Source of the DNA: Paguma larvata
Lineage: Eukaryota; Chordata; Mammalia; Carnivora; Viverridae
NCBI GenBank assembly: GCA_030068075.1
Contig: CM057826.1
Span: 58,687,312-58,751,311 of the forward strand
Direction of reading: 5' to 3'
Length of the DNA: 64,000 nt
The translations under genes and the position numbers were made by a program. The notes beneath the pieces were generated by a model. It made no database searches. It worked only from the letters and a program-made list of their open reading frames with translations, and was not told the DNA's origin. Every line of letters starts with the position of its first letter. Within the stretch, counting starts at the first letter, position 1. Of this stretch, positions 34,931 to 45,510 are shown piece by piece.

Positions 34931-35860
34931 GAACAGAAGCCAGGTGGCGCCGCACCAGGTCCCGCGGGCCTCCATGCGCCCGTCGCGGCCGCCGTCGCCG
35001 CCCGCCCGCCCGCCCGCCTGCCTGCCGGCATTCCTTCCCTCTTCCCTTCTCGACGACCCCGCGACGGTCCGCGCTCCGAGGTGCCTGCGCCTCTCTGAGC
35101 CTCCTGCCCGAAACGGGGCGGCACGTCCCGTTCACGAAGGCACGGGGAGCCCTGTTTCGGTCGCCGGCGCACGCCTGTGGGGCGCCCTCCGCGCCCGCGG
35201 CCCGGACCCAGCCGCCGGCCCTCCCGTCCGGGGTTCCCGCCGCGGGCCGGGACGGCTGCCCGGGCCGCGGTCCTGCCGGCGCAGTTTCACCAACCAGGAC
35301 CGGGCAGAACCCGCAGCGGCCGTGGCCGTCGGAGGCCGCGCCTCCCGCTCGGTTTCACGAGAATCCGGGTGACGGTTCCCCTGAGGAGGGTTAGAGAGAA
35401 GACGGTCGGGGCCCTGAGGGGAGCATGGAAAGAAAGCAGTTGTGTGGCCAAGGCGGGCTCTGCCCAGAGAGCGGCCCCGCATGGTCAATAAACGGAAGAT
35501 GGCAGGGGGCGGCGGAGGGGGGGCGCTAGAGGGAAAATGGGGCTCTTTCCCACTGTCCCAGGGTCCAAGGCAGAGCTGCACCAGGGAGAGCTCTTTCCAC
35601 CGGTTTGTGGAGGACTCTCGGCAGCCCCGAACCACTGTGGTGGGAATCTGGTGGCGCTGCGCAAGCTCGGACGCCCTCCGAGACTGCGCAGCTGACGCAG
35701 GAAGGAAAGGCCGGAACACACACGATGAGCCTCGACAACTGACACGCGGCCTCGGGGCTGGGAAGGCAAGAGGGAGCGGCAGGGACTGCGGCACCGGAGA
35801 CGGCGCGGGGACCGGGCCGTCGGGTCCCGCCAAGCCCTGCCACCCAGGAATGCAGACCCG
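34860..35860. promoter_or_regulatory. Orphan CpG island
   Basis: About 1 kb of very GC-rich sequence with abundant CpG, in two dense parts (about 34930-35380 and 35440-35860). It is set in ordinary AT/GC-balanced sequence some 13-14 kb downstream of the FBXW11 3' end. It has Sp1-type GC boxes (for example near 35116 and 35505), a YY1-like GAAGATGGCAGGG at about 35494-35506, and repeated TGCGCA-type motifs near 35657-35692. No TATA box is evident. Long open frames on both strands are expected from the base composition and none resembles a known protein. Methylation-protected islands of this kind usually mark promoters, so an unannotated noncoding transcript is plausible, but no splice chain is visible. 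The left margin overlaps an old CpG-rich MIR. Confidence 0.7.
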
Positions 35861-36094
35861 GGATGGCCAATCTTCTGCTTGCTTTCTTTCTTTTTTTTCA
35901 AGAGAAGCAGGAAAGGACGGATTTTGTTTTTTAATGTGCAGGTTCCCAATTTTTAAACATTGGCAACCAATTCGAATGTTTTTTTTCTTTTTTTTTCAAG
36001 CACTACGTGGGCCAAACCAAATATATCCCTAAGCCAGATTTGACTCACAGGCCACGGGTTTGCAATTTCTGCAGTTTTGTGTCATGTTAGAGGC
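35861..36094. other. T-rich flank of the CpG island
   Basis: Two T runs (about 35891 and 35982). GGGCCAAACCAAATATATCC and CACAGGCCACGGGTTTGCAA recall an old interspersed repeat that I cannot name. Confidence 0.3.
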
Positions 36095-36325
36095 GAGGGG
36101 ATCTGCCGGGATTCAAACCCCAGTTCTCCCAGCTACTGGCAGGGTGGCCTTGGGCAAGTCACCTCGCCCATCCGAGTCTCGGTTACTTCATCTGTAAAAG
36201 GGGAATAACGGTAGCATCTACATCATATGGCATTTGGGAAAGTTCTATGAAGTTTATGTCATGGAAATTCCTTGGCACGATGCCCAGCACACGGTAAGCC
36301 CTGAAGAAATGTTAGCTATGGTTAA
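36095..36325 (+). repeat. MIR SINE, nearly full length
   Basis: GATTCAAACCCCAGTTCTCC, CCTTGGGCAAGTCACCTCGC, TTCATCTGTAAAAGGGGAAT, then CCAGCACACGGTAAGCCCTG. Confidence 0.92.
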
Positions 36326-36664
36326 TAATGCACCCGGGGGAAGGGGGAGGTTGGGGGGGAGAATAGCAGCCATGGACAAAGGAGGAGACCAGGAAAAGAG
36401 ACCAAGCAGGCAACACGGGGCAAAGCCTGAAAACGCCAGCCAAGCATTCTCTGTCTCGAATGGCCCTTACAGGACTACTGGCACCAACTGGCACCACACT
36501 GCCAAGAGAATTTTGGACAGGTCGGACAGTGACCCGAAGGGTGGTGGCCCTCCCCTGTCCGCCCACCTCTTTCCAGACTATCACCAGACAGACCTCATGA
36601 AACCTTCTGGATCACTGCAGAGCAAAAGGTGGATAGGGAGGGGGCTCTGGAAGAGGCCACATGG
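36326..36664. other. Intergenic, nothing recognised
   Basis: No repeat or exon identified. Confidence 0.4.
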
Positions 36665-36810
36665 TGCTTCAGGTCTGTGGCTCAGCGGCGGTGGGCGGGG
36701 TGACTTTGGCTATGTCATTTTGTCACCCTCTGAGACTCCATTTACCCATCTGTACAATGGGATAACTACAGCCATCTCTCAAGATACTGACTGGGGTTAG
36801 GAATAAGGCA
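36665..36810 (+). repeat. MIR SINE fragment
   Basis: GTGACTTTGGCTATGTCATT, then TTTACCCATCTGTACAATGG. Confidence 0.75.
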
Positions 36811-36984
36811 GGGTAGGCTCTGGTAGGGCCCTCATGTTCCACAACCGGGGGCGCCGCTACTGGCTGTTGTTGTTCTAGTTTTTATCATTAATGGGCCAAC
36901 AGAGGTGCTGGTCTCACCAGCATCCATCCACTTCTCTTCAGGTACCCATCCCAGTTTTTCTCTGAAGAACCATCCCTCTCCATT

Positions 36985-37420
36985 CCCAACTGAATGGTTC
37001 AGTTGGTGTTCACTCCACCCCTCCCTCCAGGGACGGGTGTGTGAATCAGGTGTAGCTAATGAGAGCAGCGTGGTCTCCTGGGCCAACACAGGACATTCAC
37101 TCAAACTGTGATGGAAAAGGAAGTCTCCCTTGTGCACAGACGTGTTGCGGTGAGGAGGAGGCCGGAGCTGAGCAGCCATCGCACTACCACATGGGAAGAG
37201 CCAGTCTAAGAATGGAACCAATACTGAGGAAATCAGAGCAAAGGGTTGGAAATATTCTAGATAACACTACTTAGGCGCCTGGATCCAGCTGTACCTGAAG
37301 TTCACCCTACACTGAACTATCCCATCTCACGAGCCCAAAAACTCCTTTTTCTGCTTAGACCATTTTGGATTCAGTTTCCTGTATCTTGCAACCAGAACCT
37401 CAACAGATTCATGAGACTTA
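36985..37420 (+). repeat. Old interspersed repeat, family not named (copy B)
   Basis: GTAGCTAATGAGAGCAGCGT, GAGCAGCCATCGCACTACCA, CCAGCTGTACCTGAAGTTCA and the end GTTTCCTGTATCTTGCAACC. Same family as copies A and C. Confidence 0.45.
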
Positions 37421-37444
37421 AGGATGAGTTAGTAAAATGCCCCA

Positions 37445-37666
37445 CACCTGGGTGGCTCAGTTGGTTGAGCGTCCGACTTCGGCTCAGGTCATGACCTCAT
37501 GGTCCATGAGTTCGAGCCCTACATCGGGCTCTGTGCTGACAGCTCCGAGCCTGGAGCCTGCTTCAATTCTGTATCTCCCTCTCTCTCTGTCCCCCCCCCA
37601 CACACTGTATCTTTCTCTCTTTCAAAAATAAATAAACACTAAAAAAATTAAAAAAAAAAAAAAGAG
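37445..37666 (+). mobile_element. CAN-type SINE
   Basis: Full felid-type SINE with AAATAAATAAACAC and poly-A tail. Target-site duplication AAAATGCCCCA at 37434-37444 and 37667-37677. Confidence 0.97.
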
Positions 37667-37814
37667 AAAATGCCCCAAAAGGAGAGTTTCTTCAGTCGGT
37701 AGTGCTTACCGGCTGTCAGACCCTGCTCCGAGCATGACTGCACTCTTTGCCCTCTTCCAGGAGGATGGTACTACGCTCTGAAAGCCTTCCACAGACTTTG
37801 GTCAAGCTTCCCTT

Positions 37815-38050
37815 AAAACAACGGCTGTGAACCAGGGGCAAATTTTTCTCCCCACAGGACACATAGCAATGGCTGGATACATTTTTGGTTGTCAGAGTGG
37901 GGCCGGGGGGAGGCACTCTGTGCTCCTGGCATCTTGGGGGCAGAGGCCAAGGATGCTGCCAAACACCCTACAGTGCACATGCCAGCTCCCCTCCCAATCA
38001 AGAGCGATCCCATCCCAACATCAATGGGGCTGAGGCTGAGCAACACAGGA
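37815..38050. mobile_element. MER20-like hAT DNA transposon
   Basis: GCTGTGAACCAGGGGCAAAT, ACATTTTTGGTTGTCAGAGT, GGATGCTGCCAAACACCCTA and AGGCTGAGCAACACAG occur in the order of MER20. Confidence 0.75.
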
Positions 38051-38907
38051 GAAGAAATACACCAACCCCTCCTCTGGACACCTCCCTGGAGTCTTGAAGT
38101 GCTACATACTTGAAGACGAACACCAGGCTCTTAGGAGACTTTATATACTTTCTGATGTTCTCTGGGGGTAGACAATGCTGCGACTCCAACCCAATTCAAA
38201 GAGGCTGCCCAAAATGTACACACCAGTGATGCATAATCCGCTCGTGGGTCCCCATCACTGTAACGACCGCAGCCCATAACAAGCGGGCCAACGGGAAGAG
38301 CAGGCAACCTCTCCGAAGACAGACAGTCTCCTCCGGGGACGGATGCATGTCTTCCCGCGTCTGGCGAAAATGGATCGAATAAGCAAATCACATAAACCCC
38401 ACACATCTGATAAAAAGGAAAGACGGTATTCCCTTACTGTCTAGAGTAGCATTTCTCAGTGTGTTTCCCCTTAGAACACTAGTCCTGTGAGATAGTCACA
38501 GGGGGGAAAAATAATTCCAAGATCAAATAAATGTGGGAAACACGAAAGCCTCCATTACCTTCGTGGGCTGCAATGGCAAGCATTAGCACATTAAAGGCTC
38601 TGATAAGACCTGCAGTTAAAAAAAAGTGCTTGAATTTCTTCCAGTCCGTATTTTTTAAACTCCACCACGCAATCTTTTTTCACTTATAGTACTTATTTAA
38701 TATCCACAGAAACATCGTCCCAGAGGACACACATAGGGAAACATTTCAAAGGGACTACAGAGAATGAAATATAGGATATTAATGAGCTATGAAAGCTGAT
38801 CCAACAAAATCAAGGAATGGTGGCAACAGACCAAGGCCCTTTGGCCAGAGAACTCTGCCTTAAATGTGTCAGTATGGCTCATCCTAATTTTATTTGAGCA
38901 TCCCTAC
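38051..38907. other. Intergenic, mostly unrecognised
   Basis: 38445-38560 (GCATTTCTCAGTGTGTTTCC, then GGGAAACACG) resembles an old DNA transposon. The rest is unrecognised. Confidence 0.35.
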
Positions 38908-39052
38908 TTTTTTTTTTTTTTTTTTTTTAATTAAGTAGGCTTCACACCCAGTGCAGAGCCCTGTCCAGGCTCACAACCCTGAGATCAAGACCTGGGCCAA
39001 GATGAAGAGTCAGACTCCTAACCAAATGAGCCCCCCCCGCCCCCAGGCACCC
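38908..39052 (-). mobile_element. CAN-type SINE, older subtype
   Basis: Long T run (38909-38929), then AAGTAGGCTTCACACCCAGT and a decayed head ending near GGCACCCC. Flanks CATCCCTACTT and CATCTCTACATTT look like an imperfect target-site duplication. Confidence 0.88.
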
Positions 39053-41244
39053 CATCTCTACATTTTCCTAGCTACTCCAAGGGTCTCCTGAGGGCTGACC
39101 AAGTGTCAGGCACTGTGCTCCATGCTGGAATTCCGGGGGGAGAGGGGGACGGGGGCGGGGGTTATACGCTGGTAGGTACTGCAATGATGGATGGGATTTG
39201 GAGAAACTACTGCTCTGTGAGGGTCAGCCTTCCTGGACAGCCTTCTGACGCAGTGAAGAACAGGGGCATTTGCCCCTTGAATCTTAAGACCTCCAAGTCA
39301 TTTCAGGAATATCCATTTCCTACATTAGCAGTCAGTTATACTGTCCCTGTCAACATTTGCCGAAGAGTTGGGCAGGGAGTCAGGAAGGGAGAGGCGGGAG
39401 CAGGGAGAGGCGGGAGCAGTGGACGGTGGTATCCGCCACCCCTAATCACCCTCCTAAGGAAACCGGTCCAGCCAAGCCCACTGCTCTTCAGGCTCTGCTT
39501 GAACAAAGCATGGTCGCGGATTGGACAAAAGATGAGCACCTGATTCAAGGGCAGCCCCTCCATTGGCTGGTTGGTGACCAATGAAGAGGTCAGAACCAAA
39601 AAGCTCCACCCAGTCGTTTCAAGTAATTGAGAGGAGTAGGCTCTGTTGCTCTGGGATTCAACCAGGCAAACAGCGAGGGAGGCTGCGAGCTGGTGGCAGA
39701 AGAAAAATGCACAAGACATAGGAGCCAACGCTGGCTCCACGGCGTGAAGACTGGTGGTGACCTGCCATGAGGAGATCTGACAGCAAAAGGCCTGCTCAAT
39801 TCCCGACCTCTGAGCACTCACATGCCGAGGAGGGAGTCAGACCTCCAGGCTGTGATTCAGTGGGTGGGTCAGCACAGGGAGCAGCTGATTCTGCCGTTCC
39901 GAAGAACCAGTACTGCCGGCCTTGACCCGACCTCGGCCCAGGAAAGGTGCGGTTTGGGAGACCGCAGTCGGGAGAACTGCCACCTGGTAACGACAGTCGA
40001 GTGTGCAAATGCCGGCTGAGAAGGACCCCGGGCTCCCGCAGGAAGCCCCTGGCCCTCTGGAGGCACCTCTGGATTCTAGGGCCATTTGGGAGTTTCCTTT
40101 CTCCCACGGGAGACTACAGACGTGACACAGTATGGCTAAAGTCACAACCAGAGGTTTGACACGGCTGACCCGCAAATCACATGACCCACAAAAACACAGT
40201 ATAAACCCTCGTTCCTGGAATAACAATGCCACAGTGCTCTTGACTCAAGGGCTGGGTGGCTTTGAGGGGTGGGCGGTGGTGGGGGGGGAGGTGGTTGAGG
40301 TTCTGTACTTGTCTTGAAAATAATATTCTGCTAACCAAGACTCAGGGACAAGGGACCAAGGTCAGCTCCACTTGCCTGGATTTAGGCCCCAGCCAAAGGG
40401 CTGTGCGGCAGGGCCACATCACACGGTGCCTGACTTGCGCCCCAGGCGTTAGGACCTACGTGTCAGTGACCAATGTCTCAAGGCGAGTGTGAGAGCCAGT
40501 TTGGTGTAACCGCCAGCAGGAGATACAGGCGGCCGAGACCGCCTCTACAGCAACCCAGGGAATCGTTGCATGTCAGACCACCGAGCGAGACTTGGGGTCG
40601 GTCCAGCACATTCGCGGAGCCCCCACTTCGCGCTCACACTGTCCTCCGTGCGCTTACAGATATGGTCACGTTTGTTCTCCCCGTAACAAACAAGTCTCTG
40701 GACACACATTAAACTTAGAAAATTAGGCTGCATATTAAGCCAGAGTGCAGTGAACCTTGCAGGCAATTTGAAATTCAGAATTTAGCATTTTCTCTTCTCC
40801 TTTTTTCCCCTCTTAACTATCTCTATCCCTCCTCATAGTTCTTTTAAGAGTAGAATCGTTTGAATGACCGAGTGTCTGTGCTTACACTTCTGTTGTCTTC
40901 CCTGACCAGCCTGGTGGTTCTCGAACTCTAAATGGGTGTAAGAATTACTGCACTGGGTCATACAACACACACCTATGCGTGGTGCTGAATTCACATCTCG
41001 AGAGTTTTCAGGAGCTTCTGACTGCGATATTTCCCCCGAAGTGCTCCCTTCGGAATCTGAGGGCCACCAAAGGGGAGACCCTAGCGTGCCTCGACAGCTC
41101 TGGAATCACACTCCGGGTCTGATCATTCGACACACATTTACCAGTGCCTGGGATCAGGGCTGGGGACACAAGGGCCGATGGTGAACCCAGGCCCTCTGTG
41201 AACCCAGGCTGGGCTGGCTTTGTCCCAAGCAGGTCCTGGAGGGA
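39053..41244. other. Intergenic, nothing firm recognised
   Basis: Contains the CCAAT cluster (39520-39582) and a two-copy GGGAGAGGCGGGAGCA repeat near 39387-39419. Around 40914-41060 there is a possible MER5-like trace (GGTGGTTCTCGAACTCTAAA), too weak to call. No exon chain. Confidence 0.3.
39520..39582. promoter_or_regulatory. Three spaced CCAAT/ATTGG motifs
   Basis: ATTGG at 39520-39524 and 39562-39566 and CCAAT at 39578-39582 lie within 63 bp of moderately GC-rich, non-repeat sequence. The arrangement is compatible with an NF-Y element; no transcript is visible. Confidence 0.25.
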
Positions 41245-41340
41245 GGAATGATTACAAAGAAGTACCTAGTCCTTGGTCACCCAATCAGTGAAGAGCAGGG
41301 TGAGATTTGAACCCAAACCCTCTGCACCTGCAGGCCCCCG
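41245..41340 (-). repeat. MIR SINE fragment
   Basis: TAGTCCTTGGTCACCCAATC, then AGATTTGAACCCAAACCCTC. Confidence 0.6.
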
Positions 41341-41669
41341 GACGTGCACACTATGAGCTATGGCGCTAAGGAGAAAGTGGACAGGCAGGAGAGGAGTTCA
41401 GGCGTGGAGGATTTAGCTCCTGCTCGGTGCATCAGGCAGGAGGTAACATGTGAGCTGAGCCTCGAAGAACACGCAGAATTAGTCCCTTCCCACAGGGAAA
41501 ATGCATGCCTAGCGGCAGGAGCCTCAGACCCTGGGTTTTATCTGTCTGGCCTCCATCCTCCTTTCTTTTTGGACCTCAGCACCCTGATTCCCCCCTTGGG
41601 ATCCACCTCCCCTCCCTTCTCAGTCTGTATGGTTGGTGTGGGGGTACCCTCCAGGCCCTGACTCCCGGG

Positions 41670-42110
41670 CGGCTATGTGACCCAGCCCGGCCAGAGAGAG
41701 CATCACATTCTACTGACTGCGACGATGGGTTTCAGAGTGGGCACATGACTCAATCTGAGCCAAGGGGTCTTGGGTCCAGGATTCTCTGGGCCTGCCAGGA
41801 AGAGAGACATTGCTGCACCCGGAGATACCCGGAGGAGAGGACGTGCCCCTGGGGTTGCTAGCAGTCACCTGGCCACCAGGTGCAGAGAGAGCCTGCCTTC
41901 CAATGAGACCACGAGACAGGAGAGCGGGACAGGGAGGTGGAGTGCGACCCAAGGGCTGATGACACAGTTTGAGGGTCCCAGGTCCAGGCCTAAAGCTAGC
42001 CCATTCCTGGGCTCCTATGCAATACGAGCCAATAATTGCCATTCTTTGCCCAGGCAAGTGTGAACTGGGCTTCCATCCCTGGATCGACAGAGCGAGCAGA
42101 GTAGAAGACT
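41670..42110 (+). repeat. Old interspersed repeat, family not named (copy C)
   Basis: TGTGACCCAGCCCGGCCAGA, CCACCAGGTGCAGAGAGAGC, GGGCTGATGACACAGTTTGA, then ATACGAGCCAATAATTGCCA. Best preserved of the three copies. Confidence 0.5.
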
Positions 42111-42239
42111 GGAAATAAGAGTCTGAGATACCCGCGGAGACTGTGTTGGACCCTGACATCACTACTCAGCCGGGGATGCAGAAATCAAAATCACTTTTCA
42201 GCCTGTACGGAATCCGATTTACAGACTGGTTCATCAGAA

Positions 42240-42392
42240 CTCAAGACAATAGAAGCTCGAGAGCTTTAGCGAATCTACTGTGGTTCAAATTCTCACTTTG
42301 ACAGGGAAACTGGGGCTCAGGGAGCTGAGGGACACGGCCCAAAGTGACACAGAAACCTAGTGGCCCCACGGAGAGTGGGGCGCTGAAGGCAC
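42240..42392 (-). repeat. MIR SINE fragment
   Basis: GGGAAACTGGGGCTCAGGGA, then ACGGCCCAAAGTGACACAGA. Confidence 0.75.
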
Positions 42393-42527
42393 AATGAGGG
42401 GACAGGTCAGACGGATGTGGGGAGACGAGGAGGACCCACATACTGGGCTGGGAGAAGGAAGTAGTGGGGGAGGCACCCTGCAAGCGGCCTCGGACCGGGC
42501 AGGCCTTGGAGAGAGGCCACTTCAGAG

Positions 42528-42620
42528 TCATACAGAGCTGGATTCAGATCCTGGCTCCACCAGTTTGAAAGCCACTTTTTGTTCTATTCTCAATGCCACG
42601 GCTTATAAAACAGGGTCCAG
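42528..42620 (+). repeat. MIR SINE fragment
   Basis: AGAGCTGGATTCAGATCCTG, then GCTCCACCAGTTTGAAAGCC. Confidence 0.6.
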
Positions 42621-42689
42621 TCCTTTATTTAACTGTGATTCCTTAAGCTCTGTGGTGACCATGCCCAAGATGGACTCTAAAGAAGACAA

Positions 42690-43310
42690 ATAAGGTCCCG
42701 GACTTCAGAAAGTTTACATTTCTGATAAGGGAGATCAGAAAATATATAATTTGTTTATCATCTGCCTTCCCATGTCATGCTGTATAGGCTTCCTAGGAGC
42801 AGGGATATTTGTTCCGTCACTGCCTACCTCAGTACCTGGCACATAGTAAGCCTTCAATAAATATGTCTTGAATAAATACAAGTAAACAAAGTAATAAAAG
42901 GGTAAGTACTATGGAATAAATAGAACACAGGATGCAACAGAGTGACATGGGAAGAGAAGGCTCCTGGGAGAAGAGGGTATTTGAGCTGAGACCTGAATGA
43001 GGAGGAAGCAGCCACAATGAATAACTGAGGAAATGTATGCTAAGCAGCAGGAACAGCACATGCAAAGGCCCTGAGGCAGAAATAAAGAATGGGAAGAAAG
43101 CCCTATAGCTGGAGTGGGAGTGACAGAGGGAACTGTAACGGGAGAGGCAGGCAGGGGCTAGACGGCTGCAGGTCATGACAAGGAGTTTGAACTTGATTCT
43201 AACTAAGCACAACGGCCAGCCACGGGAGTGTGTTGGGCAGGGCGGTGACATCTGACTTCTGTGTTCAAGAGATCACTCTGCCTAGAGCGTGGTAGATGGA
43301 TCTCAGCAAG
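42690..43310 (-). mobile_element. L2 LINE, reverse orientation
   Basis: CTTCAGAAAGTTTACATTTC, then after the nested insertion GAGCTGAGACCTGAATGAGG, CATGCAAAGGCCCTGAGGCA, TGACAAGGAGTTTGAACTTG and AAGAGATCACTCTGCCTAGA. A 140-codon minus-strand open frame (42829-43251) is a relic of L2 ORF2, partly through the nested piece. Confidence 0.75.
42757..42885 (+). mobile_element. L2 3' end nested in an opposite-strand L2
   Basis: GGAGCAGGGATATTTGTTCC, CAGTACCTGGCACATAGTAA and CAATAAATATGTCTTGAATA form a typical L2 3' terminus, inside the reverse L2. Confidence 0.75.
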
Positions 43311-44679
43311 AGAGACAATAATGAATGTCACACACAGCATCCGGCACACAGTAGGTGTTCAACGACCACGAAGCACGCATCACCACCCCTAATGCCACAT
43401 CCACCAAAGCTTGCCAATGTCCACTCCGGTCCAAGAACTGTGCTCTTTAGCCTCCTGGGTTCCGGCTCTCTCTAGCCAGCTGCTGTATACTGTGATGGCC
43501 GTAGTTAAGCCCACAGACAAGCTTTGGGGGGAAAGCCTCCCCTCTTGTTGGTTACAGTAACAATGCAGGAGCCACGGTGGGGAGGGGCAGGCTGGGGGCG
43601 GTGGAGTGGGAGCCTTCTGTTAAATGTTGAGTTGCTCCCAACATACTTTTCAAACATTCGTTTGCTTTTGCCCAGTCTCCTCCGTAAGAGACATGCTTTC
43701 GGATGTGTTTTGAAAAATATTCCATATGCTAATGGAATGTCACCATCTGCCAAAGAAGGCAAGAGCTGTTTTTAAAGGAAAAACTATTACAGAAATGAGG
43801 TATTCACAGAGGGGCACTAAAGAGCCCAAACGTCGCTGACCTGAGGCTGACCTGGGCCGCCTCGTGTTACCAACATGAAAAGGGAGTGAGAAAATCTGAG
43901 GCCAATTAACTTCTCTCCCCCCCCCCCACCTCTCCCTCTCTCGTCTTTCCCCTCCCCTTCTTGGAGACATGATGAAATTTCCTGAAACAAAAACTCGCAG
44001 CCCGTTCTATAAAATGCTTTCGCCTTTGGTGGAAAAAGCCCCGATGGTCCCTTTTATCTCCTCATTCCTGAGGCGCAGACCTGGCCCCCGTCTGTTTGTG
44101 CACATGGGCTGCAGGGAACACTCCCAAGGCCAAGAGAGGCTAGGGCCCGCCGGGCTGCTTGCTGTTGCCGCCGGGGCCCGGCCATCAGGAGAGTGGGGCG
44201 CTGTGCTGAAGGAGGGGGAAACGGGGTTAGATGTCCTGCGACACAGGAGCGGACAGGCATGGTTCCCCAGGAGGCCCGGACAGCCCGGAGGCACTGTTGG
44301 GAGAGAAAGGTTTCCCAAGTCCTACCTTTACAGCTGCTCCTTCTCCGCCTCTGTGGCTGGCTTGTCCCCCGGTGCCCTTGTCCTAAATGCGACGTTCTTC
44401 CTGACTCGTGTCTGGGCTCTTCTTCGAAAGCTGCCCCCTGCCTGTCTCCGGGCAGCCCCGGCCAGCTTCACTTGAGTAGCTCTCGTGCACCTGCGAAGTC
44501 CAAATCCAAAAAGCGTCACCCTCCACCCAGACCCTCCTTCCCTAACCTGGGAGACCGAGTTCCCCCACTGCCGGTTCGGTCCAGGGGCATACCTACCTCA
44601 CCGCCTTTGCCTGTGTTCACCCCGGCCTGGAACGTTCCCCCGCCGGGTCCTGCTTAGATCCCTGGGGTCTTGGTTCGGC
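43311..44679. other. Intergenic, mostly unrecognised
   Basis: A short L2-like 3' motif (CCGGCACACAGTAGGTGTTC) lies at 43340-43360. 43.6-43.8 kb holds the inverted TEAD/octamer motif; a C-run lies at 43917-43927. 44.0-44.6 kb is GC-rich without CpG-island density. Confidence 0.35.
43719..43738. promoter_or_regulatory. Inverted TEAD-like/octamer-like motif cluster
   Basis: ATTCCAT and ATGGAAT form a perfect 7-bp inverted repeat around ATGCTA. The right arm with the next base makes a TGGAATG TEAD-type site, and the centre reads ATGCTAAT, an octamer-like POU motif. It lies in a 43.6-43.8 kb stretch that resembles no repeat I recognise. Regulatory function is inferred only. Confidence 0.3.
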
Positions 44680-44910
44680 TGTCCCACCGCCCGCTGCACC
44701 CCCTGCAGACAGTCGTCATCTCTTCACAGCGCTCGCTGCAATCAGGATACAGCCCGCGAACGTGTGGGTGCTCGGGTGCCGCAGCAACCATGTACGTACC
44801 ACGGCGTCTACTTCCGCCAGACTGGAAGCTTCCTGAGAGCAGGGGCGGGGCTCCTATCCCTGCAGCTCCACCTAGCGGCGCGTCCGAGGCACGCCAACCG
44901 TGGGCGCCCG
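44680..44910 (+). repeat. L2-like LINE fragment
   Basis: TGCAGACAGTCGTCATCTCT, then ACTGGAAGCTTCCTGAGAGC recall the L2 3' region. Confidence 0.4.
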
Positions 44911-45349
44911 TGCTGAGGTCTCCTACGCCCTCACCCGCGAATCCCAGAGCTCCTGCCTCCTCAACACCCCCCCAAAACCGCCCTCTCACCTCCTCGGTGT
45001 TCCGCCTTATTCCAGACCTCAACATTCCTCTCCTGAATCTTGACACCAGCCTTCTAACTGGTCATCCCCAGCTTTAAACCCATGGGCGGCTGCCCAGGGC
45101 CGCCAGGATAGATGCCCAGCATGGCCCGCCAGCCTGGCCACAGTCGGGTCCCTGGCACCTATCTTGCCATGTTCCTTGCACTCTACCAAACCGTTAATGT
45201 AAGGGGAAGCCTCCTCGGGGGAGATTGCTGATCACAGTGCCCGTGGAGCACAGAGAAGGGGAGGCGAGGGCGGCGTGGTACGAGGCCGGCTGTGGCAGCC
45301 GAGGTAGACTGGAGTCAAGGCTAAGCCCAGCCGCTCATGAGCAAGACAG
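44911..45349. other. Intergenic, nothing firm recognised
   Basis: Possible further L2 trace at 45000-45070 (CAGCCTTCTAACTGGTCATC). Confidence 0.3.
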
Positions 45350-45510
45350 ACCCGGGCCTCAGTTTCCTCAGCTGTCAAGTGTACTAACACGTAGCACACA
45401 GGGCTTTTGTGAGGATTACAACATGTGTAAAGCCCTTTCCAGCAGGCCTGGCACTCTCTGCTTGGTGGTTATGTTTATTCTTGTTGTTGCTATAGTTGGC
45501 GCTGAACCAC
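45350..45510 (+). repeat. MIR SINE fragment
   Basis: GGGCCTCAGTTTCCTCAGCT, then GCTTTTGTGAGGATTACAAC and GTAAAGCCCTTTCCAGCAGG. Confidence 0.85.

Noticed and set aside
34702..35833. Long open frames in the CpG island (230 codons plus, 233 codons minus)
   Set aside because: GC-rich sequence lacks stops in several frames on both strands at once. The translations are Pro/Arg/Ala-rich with no recognisable domain and overlap each other.
36290..36300. Splice donor (ACGGTAAGC) of a transcript from the CpG island
   Set aside because: It is part of a MIR consensus segment and has no matching exon.
42829..43251. 140-codon minus-strand open frame as a gene
   Set aside because: It lies entirely in L2 sequence and is best explained as a relic of L2 ORF2 combined with a nested fragment.
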